Assembly (NCBI GenBank): GCA_037349315.1
Contig: JBAIAC010000042.1
Span: forward strand, 8,122,001 to 8,186,000
DNA from: Chelydra serpentina
Taxonomy: Eukaryota; Chordata; Testudines; Chelydridae
Direction of reading: 5' to 3'
DNA: 64,000 nt
The notes below the pieces were generated by a model. It was not told the DNA's origin and did not search any database. It saw only the letters and a list, made by a program, of their open reading frames with translations. This document shows, in pieces, positions 44,480 through 56,804 of this stretch. Position numbers and translations under genes: made by a program. Within the stretch, counting starts at the first letter, position 1. Each line of letters opens with the position of its first letter.

Positions 44480-46770
44480 TATATATCTTTTACTTTATGC
44501 AATAATAAAGTATGTTTTCAAAGCCAAAAAACTGAAAAGAAAAGAAAATTCATTTATTAAAAAAAACCACAACTGCTTGGGGAACAGGGTAAGGGGGTGA
44601 AGTGGGGAATGGTACAATCACAGACTTGCGTATGTCCTGTTATCCTGGCTGGAGTGCTGTGCAATGAATGCTGCACTTCAGGATGGCTACAATGCATGGT
44701 GACGGGGGTTCAGTGCAGTGGGTAAGGGTTGTAGTTTTCAGGGCTGGGTGGTGAAGCTAGAGGTGTTGGAGGCAGCTGGTGGTGGTAAGAACCCAGATGT
44801 TGGGGAAAGTGGGTTGGAGGTGACATGGGAGCACAAGGGAAAGAGTTTTGATACAAGGGCTGAAGGGGGTGGGGGAGGGCGAGCGCCATAGTGCTCTGCC
44901 TGCATGGCTATGAGCGCCTAGATAGAGTTCACTTGGAGCTCCATTACGCTGAGCAGCTGATCCGTGCTTTACTGCCGGAGCACCGTGTTTTCCTGCCGGC
45001 GGTCCTCATTCTACTGGCGGATCCTCCTTTCACTCTCCCTCCACTCCTGCACCTTTAGAGTCTCATTAAGTGACTGCTGCATTACTTCATGTAGCATGTC
45101 TTCTTTGCTTCTATGCAGCCTCTTCCTGATTCTTTGCAGTCTCTCAGCCGATGATAACACGGATGGCTGAGATTTCAAGGTTGCATCTGTAAAGGCAAAA
45201 TACAACACTTAACAGAGGCAGCATTGTTCACACCAGACAGGGCAATGATTCCCCCGCACTTAAGGAGGGCAAGCACAGTCTACACAATAGCATGATTTGC
45301 CCATCCCAAAGTGAGCGCACATAACCCATGGGAGCCCCAAAATGGTGAGTAAGCACAGGGTCAAGGGGGACTGATTGTTTCATGTCTGTATTGTCCTCTG
45401 GGCTTCTGTGCCTCAGGGAGAGCCAACAGCTGCAGAGGGCACCTACAATGAACACTGTCCCCACATTTTCCACAGAAGTTCGACCTGGAAGATAAACTGA
45501 GGGTGACCGGGGAAGCAAGGGAGGGTCTTCTACTACAATGCGGCTTCCACCCTGGTTCATATGCAGCTTGCCTGTGTGCAGCAATGGTCCCCCTGCCCCT
45601 CATGGCACAGTGGTGCAGACATATTAGCCTGACTGGGACAAGGACCACAGTGGCTCTCCCAATAAACCTGCGCAAGCACATTGCCCAAGTTCTGGAGAGA
45701 CCTTTGAAGAGATCACTGAGGCCGATTAAAGCGATGTGAGAGAGCACATCAGCACCCTATTCTGCATCTAGGCATGCATGCAGCCCAAACCTACTTGGCC
45801 CAAGAGCCTGCATCAAATAACTTCTTTCCCCCCCAAAAAAGCTGTTTACCAGGAACCTTCTCTGGTGTTTGTCCTACCCCAAGCGCCTGCCACTGCCATT
45901 GGCAACCTTCCTCCTGGCTCGAGAGGAGCTCCTGGCTGCATGCATCTAGTGATTCCGGAGTGTCTTCCTCCATCTGAGCACCCTCGCTCCCACTTTCATT
46001 CTCCTGCCTTGTTGGACTGGGCTCTGAAGTGTCCATGGTGGTCCTTGGAGTGGAGGTGGGGTTGCCCCCAAGTATTGCATCCAGCTCTTCGTAGAAATAG
46101 CAGGTCGTCGGGACAGCACCGGAGCGGCCGTTAGTCTCGTGGGCTTTGTGGTAGGCATTCCACAGCTCCTTTACTTTAACCCTGCACTGCAGTGCATCCC
46201 GGTCATGGCCCCTTTCCATCATGGCCCTTGATATCTGCCCGAATGTATCGTAATTTCTACGGCTGGAGCACAGCTGGACCTGCACAGCTTCCTCCCCCCA
46301 AACACTGATGAGGTCCAGCACCTCACCATTGCTCCATACTGGGGATCGCCTGGCGCGTAGAGGCATGGTCACCTGGAAAGATGCGCTAAGAGCACTCCAC
46401 GCCTGGCTGAGCAAACGGGAAGGGAATTTTCAAAATTCCCAGGGAATGTAAAGGGCGGGTCTGACAGTTGGTCACCTGAGGACAGGGCAGTAGATTTCAA
46501 ACTGATGAGCAGAGTGGCTAGAACAGGCATTGTGGGACACTTCTGGAGGCTGATCAGAGCGCATGAACAGACCAGGGCGTCCACACTGGTGCCGTGGTGC
46601 TCCAGCGGGGGCGCATTAAACGTTATTCCTCTTGCCAAGCTGGATTACCAGGAGCGCTCTAGCCGCGGAGTCAGAGAGCTCTGCGTGCCTTGTCAGTGTG
46701 GACATGTCATGAGTTAGAGCTCACTGGGTGGCTTTAGTGCGCTCTGACTTGCAAGTGTAGCCAAGCCCTC
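44480..46770. mobile_element. PIF/Harbinger remnant (copy B), transposase side lost
   Basis: Right end TGCGCTCTGACTTGCAAGTG matches copy A. It retains non-coding internal sequence (44480-45010) and both exons of the Myb/SANT-like gene, but no transposase and no left terminal repeat. Confidence 0.75.
45011..46414 (-). pseudogene. Harbinger Myb/SANT-like gene, two exons (copy B)
   Basis: Exon 1 (46414 down to about 45791) encodes SNGEVLDLISVWGEEAVQ, GQISRAMMERGHDRD, KVKELWNAYHKA and an acidic tail. Exon 2 starts after a minus-strand TTTGCCTTTACAG acceptor at about 45189 and encodes ERLQRIRKRLHRSKEDML then a Glu/Arg-rich helix, ending near 45011. It is a DNA-binding partner of the transposase. 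Exon 1 is open for 207 residues but the joining frame across the intron was not proven, so I call it a relic. Confidence 0.65.
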
Positions 46771-47176
46771 AGTGTCACAGCTAAATACAAGGTGGAACAC
46801 ATAGTGTATCATAAGTAGTTAACACACATTTCAAGGGACCATTCAAGTTGAAATGGCCCATTAACACCCATCCAGTCATGGGGTGGGGGGAAAGGCAACA
46901 GTGTGTTGGGGGGGAGGGGGTGCTACTTGGTTACACTTTTATTGTAGTAAGCCATAAAACTAGTATATCTATTCAGTTCATGATTTTTAGTATCTTGCAA
47001 AGTTGTGGATTTACGTTCCCAGGCTCATCTTTTGATGGGGTTGTGCAGATTTCTTTTGCGAATGAGGACTGAGAGGTCAGATGTAGAGTGATCGCTTTGT
47101 GAAAAGTATCATTAAACAATTACAATCCACACTCGATGGGGATCACATCCTGAAAGAAATCTTTCCTGAACCCTCC

Positions 47177-47590
47177 TGTTATGTTCTTGGGAGGCTGTGG
47201 GCCTACCCAGGGTGCTCTGCAAGAACGAGGCCCACACACACTGTGTGTTATTGGCTTTATTGAAGGCAAAGTTACACATCCACAACGGGGACTCCTGGCG
47301 TTGCTGTCACGGAGGAGGGGAACCCAGCTCACCGAAGTTTGGCCTGGTACGGAGTCCAAAAGTGGGGCGGGCTCATACAACTATATAAAAGCATCTCATA
47401 CATAATTAATCAGGGGCTTTCCACAGGCTGTGTCCGTCCCCTGGCTCAAGGCCATACAAAGCAATTCTAACTAGCTCAAAACAAATTGCAACTGGCAAGC
47501 CGTGACCTACAGTGACCGGCTGCTGAGACAGCGTGAGAAAGCGAAAACACCCTTGCTATGTTGTAATACAATCTTCCGTGGTTCCCTACA
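47177..47590 (-). mobile_element. Solo LTR, 414 bp, private to copy B
   Basis: Antisense retroviral-type LTR. On the minus strand it opens TGTAGGG and closes ACATAACA, with a TATA-like TTTTATATAG and an AATAAA at about 47254-47259. Flanks CCTCC (47172-47176) and CCCCC (47591-47595) fit a 5-bp duplication with one mismatch. Copy A has the empty site at about 29455. No viral genes remain. Confidence 0.85.
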
Positions 47591-48254
47591 CCCCCACATC
47601 TGGCTTCAAAGAACCCCCCACCCTTTCCAAGTTCATCATCAGAAGCAAGTTCCCCACAGATCAGGACACATCGGCTCAAAGCAGCATCAGACCCTGCCAG
47701 AATAACAGATACAAAAGGAGCAGACATATCTTCACTGCTACGATGAGCAATACTCCCCAACCCCAACACACCTTTCAAGATCCATGGGTCCTGCATGTGC
47801 CTATCACGACATGTGGTGTACCTCATCCAGTGAATCAAATACCCAGACAAGAGCTATGTGGGTGAAACCAGACAATCACTGTTCTCTCGAATGAACTGAC
47901 ACAGGAAAACGATAAAAGACAAACACTGTATCACCTCTGGGTGAACACTTTTCACAAAGAGATCACTCTATAGCAGTCCCTTGAAATATGTTAACTACTT
48001 ATGCTAAACAATCTGTTCCACCTTGTATTTAGCTGACAATCTGAGTTCATTGCCCAGACCTGAAGAAGAACTCTTCTGTATAAGATTGAGTCTCTCACCA
48101 GCAGAAGATGGTCCAATAAAAGATATTACCTCACCAGCCGTGTGTGTGGGGATCCCCAGGGTACATCCTGGAGCTGTGGGACTGCTGTGTTCCCTTAACT
48201 CTCCAGCCTGGGCTGTCTCTCACAGTACTATGCCAGTGATAAGCAGCAAACCCC

Positions 48255-48704
48255 TCCATAGAATCATAGAATCATAGAATCTCAGGGTTGGAAGGGACCT
48301 GAGGAGGTCATCTAGTCCAACCCCCTGCTCAAAGCAGGACCAACCCCAACTAGATCATCCCAGCCAGGGCTTTGTCAAGCCTGACCTTAAAAACCTCCAA
48401 GGAAGGAGATTCCACCACCTCCCTAGGTAACCCATTCCAGTGCTTCACCACCCTACTAGTGAAAAAGTTTTTCCTAATATCCAACCTAAACCTCCCCCTC
48501 TGCAACTTGAGACCATTACTCCTTGTTCTGTCATCTTCTACCACTGAGAACAGTCTAGATCCATCCTCTTTGGAACCCCCTTTTAGGTAGTTGAAAGCAG
48601 CTATCAAATCCCCCCTCACTCTTCTCTTCTGCAGGCTAAACAATCTCAGTTCCCTCAGCCTCTCCTCATAAGTCATGTGCTCCAGCCCCCTAATCATTTT
48701 TGTT
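48255..48704 (-). mobile_element. Young CR1, 5'-truncated, private to copy B
   Basis: CR1 3' end with ATAGAATC repeats and the last 115 codons of ORF2 (48350-48697). The peptide is identical to the tail of the element at 171. Flanking filler (AAGCAGCAAACCCCTCC on the left; two GTTCCAGGTGCTGTG units on the right) is also absent from copy A. Confidence 0.92.
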
Positions 48705-48830
48705 TTTGTTGTTCCAGGTGCTGTGTTCCAGGTGCTGTGATCACTCTGCCATCAGCATGTGGAGACCTACACCCAGTTAAATTGCATGAATGCTCTCTAA
48801 GCAAGTCATGAATTATACAAAGAGAGGCAC

Positions 48831-50740
48831 CATAGATTCATAGATTCTAGGGCTGGAAGGGACCTCGAGAGGTCATCGAGTCCAGCCCCCTGCCCTCATG
48901 GCAGGACCAATTACTGTCTAGACCATCCCTGATAGACATTTATCTAACCTACTCTTAAATATCTCCAGAGATGGAGATTCCACAACCTCCCTGGGCAGTT
49001 TATTCCAGTGTTTAACCACCCTGACAGTTAGGAACTTTATCCTAATGTCCAACCTAAACCTCCCTTGCTGCAGTTTAAGCCCATTGCTTCTTGTTCTATC
49101 CTCAGACGCTAAGATGAACAAGTTTTCTCCCTCCTCCTTATGACACCCTTTTAGATACCTGAAGACTGCTATCATGTCCCCTCTCAGTCTTCTCTTTTCC
49201 AAACTAAACAAACCCAATTCCTTCAGCCTTCCTTCATAGGTCATGTTCTCTAGACCCTTAATCATTCTTGTTGCTCTTCTCTGGACCCTCTCCAATTTCT
49301 CCACATCTTTCTTGAAATGCGGTGCCCAGAACTGGACACAATACTCCAGTTGAGGCCTAACCAGCGCAGAGTAGAGCGGAAGAATGACTTCTCGTGTCTT
49401 GCTCACCACACACCTGTTAATGCAGCCCAGAATCATGGTTGCTTTTTTTGCAACAGCATCACACTGTTGACTCATATTTAGCTTGTGGTCCACTATAACC
49501 CCTAGATCCCTTTCTGCCGTACTCCTTCCTAGACAGTCTCCTCCCATTCTGTATGTGTGATTGTTCCTACCTACGTGGAGCACCTTGCATTTGTCCTTAT
49601 TAAACTTCATCCTGTTTACCTCTGACCATTTCTCCAATTTGTCCAGATCATTTTGAATTATGACCCTATCCTCCAAAGCAGTTGCAATCCCTCCCAGTTT
49701 GGTATCATCTGCAAACTTAATAAGCGTACTTTCTATGCCAATATCCAAGTCGTTGATGAAGATATTGAACAGAGCCGGTACCAAAACAGACCCTTGCGGA
49801 ACCCCACTCATTATACCTTTCCAGCAGGATTGGGAACCATTTATAACTACTCTCTGAGTACAGTTATCCAGCCAGTTGCGCACCCACCTTATAGTAGCCC
49901 CATCTACGTTGTATTTCCCTAGTTTATTGATAAGAATATCATGCCAGACCGAATCAAATGCCTTACTAAAATCTAGGTATACCACATCCACTGCTTCTCC
50001 CTTATCCACAAGACTCGTTATCCTATCAAAGAAAGCTATCAGATTGGTTTGACATGATTTGTTCTTTACAAATCCATGCTGGTTATTCCCTATCACCTTA
50101 CCACATTCCAAGTGTCTGCAGATGATTTCCTTAATTACTTGCTCCATTATTTTCCCTGGAACAGAAGTTAAACTAACTGGTCTGTAGTTTCCTGGGTTGT
50201 TTTTATTTCCCTTTTTGTAGATGGGCACTATATTTGCCCTTTTCCAGTCTTCTGGAATCTCTCCTGTCTCCCATGATTTACCAAAGATAATAGCTAGAGG
50301 CTCAGATACCTCCTCTATTAGCTCCTTGAGTATTCTAGGATGCATTTCATCAGGTCCTGGTGACTTGCAGGCATCTAACGTATCTAAGTGATTTTTAACT
50401 TATTCTTTTTTTATTTTATCTTCTAAACATTCCCCCTTCCCATTTGCATTCACTATGTTACGCATTCCCTCAGACTTCTTGGTGAAGACCGAAACAAAGA
50501 AGTCATTAAGCATCTCTGCCATTTCCAAGTTTCCTGTTACTGTTTCTCCCTCCTCACTGAGTAGTGGGCCTACCCTGTCCTTGGTCTTCCTCTTGCTTCT
50601 AATGTATTGATAAAAAGTTTTCTTCTTTCCCTTTATTCCTGCAGCTAGTTTGAGCTCATTTTGTGCCTTTGCCTTTCTAATCTTGACCATGCATTCCTGT
50701 GTTGTTTGCCTATATTCATCCTTTGTTGGTATCACCATAG
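48831..50740 (-). mobile_element. CR1, 5'-truncated, private to copy B
   Basis: Antisense. The 3' tail TAGATTCATAGATTCTAGGG differs from the 48255 copy, so it belongs to another CR1 subfamily. Copy A has the empty site near 30331-30345. Confidence 0.92.
48918..50738 (-). pseudogene. CR1 ORF2 reverse transcriptase fragment with one in-frame stop
   Basis: Two open stretches in the same frame, 50738-50400 and 50397-48918, separated by a TAA at 50400-50402. RT motifs [25 protein letters not shown] and FADD (residues 211-214 of the 475-residue stretch) are intact, as is the ORF2 tail [16 protein letters not shown]. The endonuclease is missing through 5' truncation. Confidence 0.85.
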
Positions 50741-51961
50741 CCTGGTACCCCAGAAATATGCCATCTTACACTGCTCAAGACTCCCTTAGACAGTGAAAGC
50801 TCATTAATTAGTTCACCACACCAACAAAGGAAAGTAGACGTTCAACAGCCCTTGTTAAGCTAAGCTGAGATTCCTCAAGCACTTCAACCAAGAACACACT
50901 GATTTGGGTATAATATAAAACAGATGTATTAACTACAGAAAGATAGATTTTAAGTGATTATAAGAAGCAGGCTTAGAGACCAGAGTTGGTTACATAAGAA
51001 ATAAAACTAAATGCACAGTCTAAATTCTACAAATTGAGCAAGATTTGAATCAAACAGTTTCTCACCCTAATAGATATTACAGGCAGCTCACAGTTCTCTA
51101 TACACAGGCTGGAATCCCTTTCCAGCCTGGGACCAATCTTCCCCGGTTCAAAGTCTTTGCCTTCCAGATGACCTTCCAGGTATTGAGATGGGGGAGGAGA
51201 GAGGCCAGGTTGTGATGTCACTGACCCTCATACTTTCTCTCCAGGTGCAACAAAGGTCCGTGCTGTGACGTGGGGTCGGGCAGTACCCATTGCGTACATG
51301 GAGTTTCTGGGAGAGTAGATTCTTCTTGATGGGCATCAACACCTGTCTGGCCAGTGATGGTTGCCCCTTCGTTGTTACTGAAAGGCCAGCTGTGGCCATC
51401 TCCCAACCTCACTATATTTCAGTAACACACATAGCAATACTGCATAACATCACATACAATGATAGTGCCCACAATTCAACAGGATATTAATGTTCAGCAG
51501 ATGAAGATTTCTCAAATGATACTTCCCAAGGCAGACTTTATACCAAACACATTATAATCAGATCACAGTGGTGAATATGGGGGTCCAGGGTGCTATTTTG
51601 AGGTACAGAGGGTCACACCTTGTCTTTGTAATATTCTGGGACCAACACAGCCACAACAACAGTGCACGACTTTTTTTTTCATATCTGAAGGTTTTCAGAT
51701 GTCAGTTGCCAAAAAGCAAAAAAAGAAAAAAATCATTTTTCAGGTTTCAGTTATTTTGATGAAAGGTCAAAAAAAATTTCTCCCCTCCGCCCCCTGCAAA
51801 ATTCCAACTATCTGGATCTCTCTTATATTTATGTGTGTGTGTGTGTGTTTATGTGTGCACGCACACACCTCTTTTATGTACTGCATTGCTGTAGCAGGGC
51901 CCACTTAGACCCTCCTTCTTTCACAGTAGAAACCAGATTGATCGAACCTCATTTCATTCAA

Positions 51962-52921
51962 CTAGTCTGAATTATTTGTGAGGGCCAGACACTTCCTGAC
52001 AGCTTTTCTCAGGGCCTCCTTGACCTCTCTGTTTCTCAAGCTGTAGATGAGTGGATTGGCCAGGGGAGTCAGGACCGTGTAGAAAACAGAGAACACTTTG
52101 TTCAGAGCTCTCAGGGTGCTGTATTTCAGTAGCATGTAGACAATTATTATGGTCCCATAGAAAAGTGCTACCACGATGAGGTGAGAGAAGCAGGTGGAAA
52201 AGGCCTTTTGCCTCCCGGTGGTGGAAGGGATTCTCAGGATAGTGCTGACGATACAAACATACGATGTAAAGGTTAATAGAAATGGGAAAATTGCATCTGG
52301 GAAGAAAAATATATAAAGTATCAGTGTCATTTGGCTGGTGTCGCTGCAGGAGAGCTTTAGCATTGGGGTGAGATCACAAAAGAAATGGTCCATTTCATTG
52401 GGGCCACAGAAAATTAATTGTGACATAAAACACATCATTATAGTACAAGGTAGAAATCCACTTATCCAACACCCAGTGGCTAGCTGGAGGCACAACTTGC
52501 CATTCATGCAGGTTCCATAGTGCAGTGGTTTGCATATGGCTAAATACCGATCATAAGACATCGCTGCCAGGAGATAACACTCTGTAGTTGCTAGAAAACA
52601 AAAGAAAAAAAACTGTGTCATGCAGCCCTCCACAGAAATGGTTCTGTCCCCACTCAGGAGACTGGTCAGCATCCTGGGCAGGATGGTGGAGGTGTAGCAG
52701 GTCTCCAGGCAGGACAAGTTTCCCAGGAAGAAGTACATGGGAGTGTGAAGGTGCTGATCAGTCACAACTAGTGCAATGATGAGGATGTTGCCAGCCATGG
52801 TCACAATGTAGATCACTAGGAAAACCAGGAAGAGAAGGATCTGCAATTCAGGGAGATCCCCAAACCCCAGGAGGATGAATTCCGTGACAGCTGTTTGATT
52901 TTCCCCTTCTCCTTTCTTCAT
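51962..52921 (-). CDS. Olfactory receptor, class II, OR6/OR11-like (copy B)
   Basis: Tandem duplicate of the gene at 31567. 319 residues from the Met before KKGEGENQT, intronless and intact, with the same hallmarks: LHTPMYFFLGNLS, MSYDRYLAICKPLHY, KAFSTCFSHL, NPLIYSLRN. About 21 residues differ from copy A over the 338-residue frame. They are concentrated at the end of TM2/first extracellular loop (SCLETCYTSTILPRMLTSLL) and in TM5-TM6 (ILYIFFFPDAIFPFLLTF), regions that shape ligand binding. The stretch from GDRT to SQMTL (about 100 residues) is unchanged. Probably functional with possibly altered tuning; that is inference. Confidence 0.93.
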   Translation of the reverse strand: MKKGEGENQTAVTEFILLGFGDLPELQILLFLVFLVIYIVTMAGNILIIALVVTDQHLHTPMYFFLGNLSCLETCYTSTILPRMLTSLLSGDRTISVEGCMTQFFFFCFLATTECYLLAAMSYDRYLAICKPLHYGTCMNGKLCLQLATGCWISGFLPCTIMMCFMSQLIFCGPNEMDHFFCDLTPMLKLSCSDTSQMTLILYIFFFPDAIFPFLLTFTSYVCIVSTILRIPSTTGRQKAFSTCFSHLIVVALFYGTIIIVYMLLKYSTLRALNKVFSVFYTVLTPLANPLIYSLRNREVKEALRKAVRKCLALTNNSD

Positions 52922-53199
52922 GAGCTGCATCCTGTGATAGTGAAAAGTAATGAACATCGAAAGATTTGGCTGTACCATGAGATTAGACAGATTTCCATCT
53001 TTTTGATGCCATAAAAGTTCCTACTGCAAACTGAGAGCTGGGTTTATATTCTCTCACAACAGAGAAACTTCATCACTTCAGAGAGATTCATAGAGATTCC
53101 TCACACACCCCAAATAGCTGTCACCCAGTTAATTTTCCCTTCTTCTGCCCCATACCCCAATTTTTTCATCCATTGATTCTTAGATTTAAGACCAAAAGG

Positions 53200-54830
53200 G
53201 ACCATTCTGGGATGGAGGTTGGCACAACTGATTAAAAAAGCTTTAAACTAGAAATTGGGGGAGATGCTCATGTAATCTCCATGCCTGATTCTAACATTGA
53301 GAGGGAGGAAAATCAAGTAAGAAAGGATACAGCAATGGCAAAAGGAGCCGCAGTGAGTAGGAGAAAGGACATTAAGAGGAAGGGTAGTGCTGATACCAGT
53401 GAGATAGACAATATTGGCAGTAGAATGACTGTACCCAATGAAAGGAGCCTGGGTGGCAAAATGGAGGAACTAGAACTACTGGTGCTGGAAGTGAATCCAG
53501 ATATTATAGGGATAACGGAAACATGATGGAATAATAGTCATGACTGGAGTACAGGTGGCAATTGATGGGTATGTGCTGTTCAGGAAAGACAGAAATAAAG
53601 GCAAAGGTGGTGGAGTAGCATTATATATTAATGATCTGGATGACCTTGAAAACTGGAGTAATAGAAATGGGATGAAATTTAATAGTGCAAAGTGCAAGGT
53701 CATACATTTAGGGACTAACAACAAGAATTTTAGTTATAAGATGGGAACGTATCAGTTGGAAGTGACGGAGGAGGAGAAAGACCTGGGTGTATTGTTTGAT
53801 CACAGGATGACCAAGAGCCGCTATGTGATGCGGCCGTGAAAAAGACTAACGCAGTCCTAGGATGCATCAGGTGAGGTATTTCCAATAGAGAGGGAAGTGG
53901 TAGTACCATCATACAAGGCACTGGTGAGACCTCATCAGGAATACTGTGTGCAATTCTGGTCTCCCATGTTTACGAAGGATGAATTCAAACTGGAACAGGT
54001 GCAGAGAAGGGCAACTAGGATGATCCGAGGAATAGAGAACCTACCTTATGAGAGGAGACTCAAAGAGCTAAGCTTGTTTAGCCTAACCAAAAGAAAGCCT
54101 AGGGGCGATGTGATTGCTCTCTATAAATACATCAAAGGGATAAATACCAGGGAGGGAGAGGAGTTATTTAAATGAAGTACCAATGTTGACACAGCAACAA
54201 ATGGATATAAACTGGCCACCAACAAGTTAGGTTTGAAATTATGTGAAGGTTTCTAACCATCAGGAGTAAAGTTCTGAAACAGCCTTCCAAGGGAGCAATG
54301 GTGCCAAAAAACCTAACTGACTTCAAGACTGAGCTTGATAAGTTTATGGAGGGGATGGTATGATGAGACTGCCTACAATGGCATGTAGCCGATCTGCGAC
54401 TGCTAGCAGCAAATATCTCCAGTGGCTGGTGATGGGACGCTAGATGGGGAGGGCTCTGAGTTACTACAGAGAATTCTTTCACAAGTATCTGCCTGGTGGG
54501 TTTAACCCACATGCTTAGGGTCTAACTGATCACCATATTTAGAGTTAGGAAGGAATTTTCCCCCAAGTCAGATTGGCAGCGACCCTGGTTTTTTTTCGCC
54601 TTTCTCTGCAGCATGGGGCACAGATCATGTGCAGGTTTAAACTAGTGTAAATGGTGGATTCTCTGTCACTTGAAGTCTTTAAACCATGATTTGAGGACTT
54701 CAGTAATTCAGCCTGAGGTTAGGGGTCTATTACAGGAGTGGGGGGCGAGGTTCTGTGGACTGCAATGTGCAGGAAGTCAGAATAGATAATCATGATGGGC
54801 CCATCTGACAAAGTCTATGAGTCATTAGAT
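53200..54830 (+). mobile_element. CR1 LINE with internal deletion (copy B)
   Basis: Partner of 32795-36345. It includes the 5' part missing from copy A (to 53296) and the endonuclease words, then jumps at 53636 from VALYIND directly to LDDLENWSNRNGMKFN, missing 1,968 bp of the middle. The ORF2 tail is at 53897-54175 and the 3' tail ends near 54830. Confidence 0.85.
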
Positions 54831-54835
54831 CACCC

Positions 54836-55585
54836 AGTCTGAGCTCTTGCGTAACAATAACCACAGAATTTCCCCAGTTACCTCTGCACTGAGCTCAATA
54901 ACTTATTTGGCTAAGACGTACCTTCCAGAAAGGCAGCCAGTCTTGATTTGAAGATATCAGGAGATGAGAATCCACCATTTCCCTTGGTAGTTTGTTCCAA
55001 TGGATAGTCACACTCATTGGCAACAAACTGTGCCTTATTTCTCATTGAAATGTGTCTGGCTTTAGCTTCCGGCCATTGGTTCTAGCTGTGCCTTTCCCTG
55101 TTCCACGAAAGAGCCCTTTGATAACCAGTGTTTTCTCCCCAGGAAGATGCTGATACACTGTGATCAAATCAACTCTGTCTCCTCTTTGATAAACCGAACA
55201 CATCGAGCTCTCTAAGTCTCTCACTGGAATATATTTTCTCCAGTTCTCAAATCGGTTTTATGGCTCTTTTCTGCTCCCTCGCCAATCTTTCAACATCCAT
55301 TTTAAAACGTGCACCCCAGCGCTGCCCACGGTATTCCAGTATCGGTGTCACCAGTGCTCATTACAGAGGTGAAATCCCCTCCCTGCTCCCCTGTTTATAC
55401 AGCCAAGGATCGCATCAGCCCTCACCCTGCAGCATCGTGCTGGGAGCTGATGTTGAGTTACTTGTCCACTGTAGCCCCTACCCATGCTGTGACGGGGGTG
55501 AGAGTCAGACACACGAGCTTCCCCGGAGAAGGGCAGAAATGAGATTGCACCATGTCAGTGGTGCGATGAGCGAGTGACAATGACT
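54836..55585 (-). mobile_element. CR1 3' region (copy B)
   Basis: Uninterrupted counterpart of 36360-37260. The 55042-55224 stretch gives the same RGDRVDLITVYQHLPGEK peptide block. Confidence 0.65.
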
Positions 55586-56800
55586 AACAGCATGGATGGG
55601 AAAGTGCCCATGGCTGTGCCCAAGGCACAAATGAAACCACCCTTTGGAGCAGATGCATTCTCAGATTCCTCTTTCAAATCCTGTTTGTGACTAGTCCAGA
55701 AACACTGAAACTGCTTATAATGAATTACCAGCTATTATTGATTAATGTTAACTATTATTTATTGACTATGAGTGACTTACCCAAGGTCGTACGGAGAGGC
55801 TGCGGCTGCGCAGAGAAGAGACCCCAGGTCTTCTAAGTCACAGGCTGGTGCCTTAATCGCCATAGTACCCATCCTCTGGAAAAAGTTAAGGTAGAGCGGT
55901 AAATGCTTGGGCAAAGTTTGTGACAGTGACACAAGTATAGCTGCTTCCTAATCTGGAAGGAATCCAGTCTCCATTCAGTGCATTTCTGATGTACACCCTT
56001 TTTCTGTGTGGTGCTCAATACTGCCCAAGACATTCTGAGGGCCCTCAAGTCCCACAGAAATCCAGGGAGGAGATACGTAGCAGTAGACACGATGCATCTG
56101 TGGATTGGGCTGGGATGGTGCATAGGAATCTGCCTCCCCAGAAAAGTCTGGAGAGGCAGCTGATAAGTAGTTGAGCAACTGGAGGCCAAGGTCCCTGAGA
56201 AAATAATGATTTGTCAGGGAGAGAGATGGGGACGGCCAGCCAGCGAGGAAGAGGGTGAGGGGAGCACAGACAGAGGGATGTGTAAGGGCAGAGATGATCA
56301 CTGGGTCTCTGTTCTGATTCATCCATTTTTCTAGCTGTGAACCACAAAGAAACTGACTCTGAAGTCCTTACTCTGGCAGAGCTTCCAGCATGTGAGGATA
56401 CTGTCCAAGGCGGCTGTCTCAGAGTAAGGGCTGTTTATGAGCAAGGACCAGAGGATTTTCCCCAAGGCTAGTGACACTTACCTTCAAATCTCCACAGGAA
56501 GCAGTGAGCTCCCCATCACCAGTGACTGGGTCTGGTATCAGTCAGCCTTCTAGTCTCAGTTCTTGGGCAGACACCTGGCTGTGGCTGCTGGGATGGGCGT
56601 CTCTCACTGCCAGAGTTGATTGTTGGCATCACACAAACCCTTAATGTCTCCTACTCTGGATTCTTGCGGGGTTTATCAGGGAAAGCAGCCAGCCCTGGCC
56701 CTTGCCGCTGCTGTTGGGATCTCCCTTAGGACTGCTGTCAGTGATCCTCTGGATTCCCTCCATAGGGGAATTGTGCCATCTTACTTGTTAAAACAGTGTA
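55586..56800. other. Duplicated unique sequence (copy B)
   Basis: Partner of 37261-38470. No gene recognised. Small indels relative to copy A, for example about 13 extra bases near 55927. Confidence 0.5.
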
Positions 56801-56804
56801 ACAT

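Larger units (their letters stand above)
48143..51617 (-). mobile_element. Solo LTR (copy B), split by two CR1s
   Basis: Same LTR as 30142-31221, with CCTTG retained at the right flank (51618-51622). It is interrupted by 48239-48747 and 48831-50739. The remaining segments align with copy A throughout. Confidence 0.8.
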
